Made by a program: the position numbers and the translations under genes
IMG/VR virus record: IMGVR_UViG_3300025759_000704
Location: 1-23,710 of that record
Direction: 5' to 3' (one strand)
Source of the DNA: a virus
DNA length: 23,710 nt
Notes under the pieces: generated by a model
What the model was told of the DNA's origin: nothing
Database searches by the model: none
Seen by the model: the letters and a program-made list of their open reading frames with translations, nothing else
Part shown: positions 21,526-23,710 of the stretch, piece after piece
Layout: each line of letters opens with the position of its first letter
How positions within the stretch are numbered: position 1 is the first letter of the stretch

Positions 21526-23426
21526 CACACGTCAATCCGATCCTAAGACAAGACGCCTTCCGGGGCCGGGTAGACAGTGGCAACGAGGCAACCCCGACAT
21601 GGATCGTCGCAGCCGATACAAACTGGACGCAAGCGGTGGACACCGATTTTCGCGTGCGCTTTGTTATCCAAGAAACCGCAGGAGCGTCGAACCCGTCAAC
21701 GGTCACGCCTCTGGTCTTCTACTCCATAAACGGCGGAGGCTATGCGGCTGTCACAGCCTCGACGCCTATCCAATTTGGCACGTTTACCGGCGCGACTGAC
21801 GACGACGCCACGACAGCGCAGCTCGGAGCCGGGACGTTTGTCACCGGGAGACTTGACGATAGCGGAGCGGTGACGACTGCCGACATTCAAGGCAGCGAAA
21901 CGGAATATGAATACTGTCTGAGCATTGACAGCGCACAGGTCGCAAACAGCGACACGATCACGCTGCAAGTCTACGACAGCGCAACTCCTCTCGATCAATA
22001 CGGCTCTGTGCCTTCGATCACGGTGCTGGAGGCAGACCCACCGATCGAGGCGGATATTCCGGCGACTGCTTACACGCTCACGGCTCCGGTTCCGACGTTC
22101 GACATTGTCACCGTCACCGACTTCGACATCGGCCTCACGACCTACACATTCGCGGCACCGGCACCGACATTCCGCGTCGATACTGTCACCAACTTCGACA
22201 TCGGCCTCACGACCTACGCGCTCACGGCACCGGCTCCGGCGTACACCGAAGCGACCGGCTATATGATCGGCGCGACCACTTACACCCTCACGGCACCGGC
22301 TTCGATCCTGACACAAGAGCCACTCTTCAGATTGCAGACGGGTGACGTTCTTGATCTGTCGAACCCGGCGATCCCGGGAGCGTTACAGTTCTACGCCTTC
22401 CCGGCGATCGACGTCGGCCTCACAGCCTACACTCTCACGGCACCGGCTCCGTCCTTTACCGAAGCAGTGGGCTATTTAGTAGGCGCAACGACCTACACTC
22501 TCACGGCACCGGCTCCGTCCTTCACCTCGACAACCGGCTATGTGGCAGAAACCGCAGCCTATACGCTGACCGCACAGACGCCGATCCTGACACCGGAGCC
22601 GCTGTTCAAGTTGCAGACGGGTGAAGTGCTCGATCTGTCGAACCCGCTGATCCCGGGAGCGTTGCAGCTCTATTCGTCTCCACCGATAGACGCCGACATA
22701 GGTGTCACGGCCTACGCACTCACGGCACCGGCTCCGTCCTTCACAGAAGTGACTGATCTCGACATAGGCGTCACGGCCTACACAGAGACCGCTCAGACGC
22801 CAATCCTGACGCCGGAGCCGCTGTTCAAATTGCAGACGGGTGAAGTGCTCGACCTGTCAAACCCGCTGATCCCGGGAGCCTTGCAGCTCTACGCCTTCCA
22901 AGCGTCCATAGGTGTCACGGCCTACACAGAGACCGCACAGACGCCAATCCTGACACCGGAGCCATTGTTCAAGTTGCAGACGGGTGAAGTGCTCGACCTG
23001 TCAAACCCGCTGATCCCGGGCGCTTTGCAGCTTTACGCCTTCCCACCTGTCGAGGCTGACGTCGGCGTCACAGCCTACGCTCTCACGGCACCGGCTCCGA
23101 CCTACACCGTAGAGCTGGACCTTAATGTAGGTGTAACTGCCTACATCCTCACGGCGTTCGCTCCGGGTATCACGACGACCTCAGAGATCAACGTCGGGTC
23201 GACCGACTACACCTTGACCGTGCTCGACCTTACCTTCGATCTGCCGAGCATAACGAGGCCGGGACAGCAGACGTCGACGTCTGGGGGCAGCGCTGCAAAC
23301 TCGACAAACTCTGCCGGAAGTCGTAACAATACGGCAAGCGCTACCGGGTCAAAGAACCGCACGACAGACACGAGCACGCGAAACACGACTTCGGGCGGCA
23401 CAGACACCAAGAACAGGACGGGCTGA
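21522..23426 (+). CDS. Repeat-rich phage tail or surface protein
   Basis: A 634-residue protein in three parts. Residues 1-175 form a beta-sandwich-like domain seen in phage structural proteins (FRVRFVIQETAGASNP; LGAGTFVTGRLDDSG; SETEYEYCLSID). Residues 182-570 consist of repeats: a short one of about 20-25 residues centred on (I/V)G.TAYTLTAPAP (roughly 13 copies) and a long one of 30 residues (EPLFKLQTGEVLDLSNP in its middle) present four times. Residues 580-634 are a Ser/Thr/Asn/Gly/Arg tail, likely unfolded. There are no enzyme motifs. Copies are near-identical in DNA, so copy number may vary by recombination. It probably forms an extended fibrous or adhesive element on the virion. Confidence 0.75.
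   Translation: MTHVNPILRQDAFRGRVDSGNEATPTWIVAADTNWTQAVDTDFRVRFVIQETAGASNPSTVTPLVFYSINGGGYAAVTASTPIQFGTFTGATDDDATTAQLGAGTFVTGRLDDSGAVTTADIQGSETEYEYCLSIDSAQVANSDTITLQVYDSATPLDQYGSVPSITVLEADPPIEADIPATAYTLTAPVPTFDIVTVTDFDIGLTTYTFAAPAPTFRVDTVTNFDIGLTTYALTAPAPAYTEATGYMIGATTYTLTAPASILTQEPLFRLQTGDVLDLSNPAIPGALQFYAFPAIDVGLTAYTLTAPAPSFTEAVGYLVGATTYTLTAPAPSFTSTTGYVAETAAYTLTAQTPILTPEPLFKLQTGEVLDLSNPLIPGALQLYSSPPIDADIGVTAYALTAPAPSFTEVTDLDIGVTAYTETAQTPILTPEPLFKLQTGEVLDLSNPLIPGALQLYAFQASIGVTAYTETAQTPILTPEPLFKLQTGEVLDLSNPLIPGALQLYAFPPVEADVGVTAYALTAPAPTYTVELDLNVGVTAYILTAFAPGITTTSEINVGSTDYTLTVLDLTFDLPSITRPGQQTSTSGGSAANSTNSAGSRNNTASATGSKNRTTDTSTRNTTSGGTDTKNRTG
22305..23036 (+). repeat. Four copies of a 90-bp coding repeat
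   Basis: Copies lie at about 22305-22394, 22584-22673, 22803-22892 and 22947-23036. Copies two to four are almost identical in DNA; the first is more diverged (TQEPLFRLQTGDVL in place of TPEPLFKLQTGEVL). Shorter repeats coding TAYTLTAPAP lie between and around them (22065-23220). The near-identity at silent positions points to recent duplication. Confidence 0.85.
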
Positions 23427-23427
23427 C

Positions 23428-23710
23428 ATGGCGACTTATTATGTGAAACAGGGCAACCGATCCCCACTCATACAGTCTTCTCTGTTGCAGCCAGATGGAG
23501 CAGTCGAAGACCTGACAACAGCGACAAACGTCACGCTCCGAGCACGCAAGGCGAACACGTCGACCTACATAGTCGACGACCTCGCGACCATTACAGACGC
23601 GTTAAACGGCGTCGTGCAATACCAGTTTGACGCAACGCAGACCGACGACCCCGGGCTTCTCCTGATTGAGTGGGTCAAGGACGTCGGGCTCGCGTCAGAA
23701 GAGACCTACC
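23428..23710 (+). CDS. Phage structural protein, BppU-like N-terminus, 3' end outside window
   Basis: The first 94 residues of a gene that runs off the right edge. The pattern YYVKQGNRSPLIQSSLLQ, then DGAVEDLTTATNVTLRARK, and NGVVQYQFDATQTDDPGLLL with IEWVKD matches the N-terminal Ig-like domain of a broad group of phage baseplate or tail proteins (BppU type). AGGACGGG precedes the ATG by about 7 nt, one base after the previous stop. The call is by pattern and the rest of the protein is unknown. Confidence 0.65.
   Translation, partial: MATYYVKQGNRSPLIQSSLLQPDGAVEDLTTATNVTLRARKANTSTYIVDDLATITDALNGVVQYQFDATQTDDPGLLLIEWVKDVGLASEETY

Noticed and set aside
22065-23240. CRISPR-like array
   Set aside because: The repeats are in frame, code for protein repeats of two lengths, and have no constant repeat/spacer structure.
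1-23710. tRNA genes, integrase, attachment sites
   Set aside because: No cloverleaf-like sequence, recombinase motif or paired core repeats were seen on either strand.

Overview
This window is a contiguous piece of a tailed double-stranded DNA bacteriophage (or prophage) genome. Its left part carries DNA-replication and recombination genes. Its right part carries a packaging, head and tail-protein cluster with an HK97-type capsid. It is GC-rich and almost fully coding. Many neighbouring genes overlap by a start/stop fusion (ATGA, GTGA or TAATG). The host is most likely an alphaproteobacterium: the whole window contains no GANTC site, the target of the CcrM methyltransferase of that class, and one gene encodes a stand-alone DNA-binding domain of the OmpR/PhoB/ChvI type. 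This host call is an inference. No integrase, repressor, tRNA, CRISPR array or endolysin was seen, so the lifestyle cannot be decided.

Layout. (1) Positions 1-3442, leftward: an OB-fold-like protein, an SNF2-type helicase, a Cas4/RecB-like nuclease with four cysteines, and a partial protein of unknown function. Two leftward promoters share the same -10 region. (2) Positions 3443-3693: a divergent control region with a rightward promoter and a leader holding three hairpins. (3) Positions 3694-8461, rightward: a primase-polymerase/hexameric helicase fusion, a 210-bp cluster of TGCGGSAC repeats that looks like an iteron-type origin, two overlapping hairpins, an SF1 RecD/Dda-like helicase, a RuvC-like resolvase, a proline-rich lipoprotein and a small membrane protein. 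(4) Positions 8458-9356: a stand-alone winged-helix regulator and a four-cysteine protein. (5) Positions 9402-16641: terminase small and large subunits, portal, MuF-type minor head protein, a tiny antitoxin-like protein, prohead protease, major capsid protein and a probable decoration protein. (6) Positions 16693-23710: small lipoproteins and secreted proteins mixed with tail- or fibre-type proteins, including a three-module binding protein and a protein with about 13 short and four long internal repeats. The last gene runs off the end.

How the parts fit. The primase/helicase, SF1 helicase, resolvase, nuclease and SNF2 helicase together make a replication-recombination toolkit; no DNA polymerase other than the primase-polymerase domain is in view. 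The terminase, portal, MuF protein, protease and capsid form a standard head assembly line. The most notable locus is the MuF protein. After a normal MuF domain it continues into an AT-richer region with a zinc-metallopeptidase HExxH motif, and a 59-residue antitoxin-like gene follows with an ATGA overlap. This matches the architecture of a phage-borne MuF polymorphic toxin with a candidate immunity or antitoxin partner.
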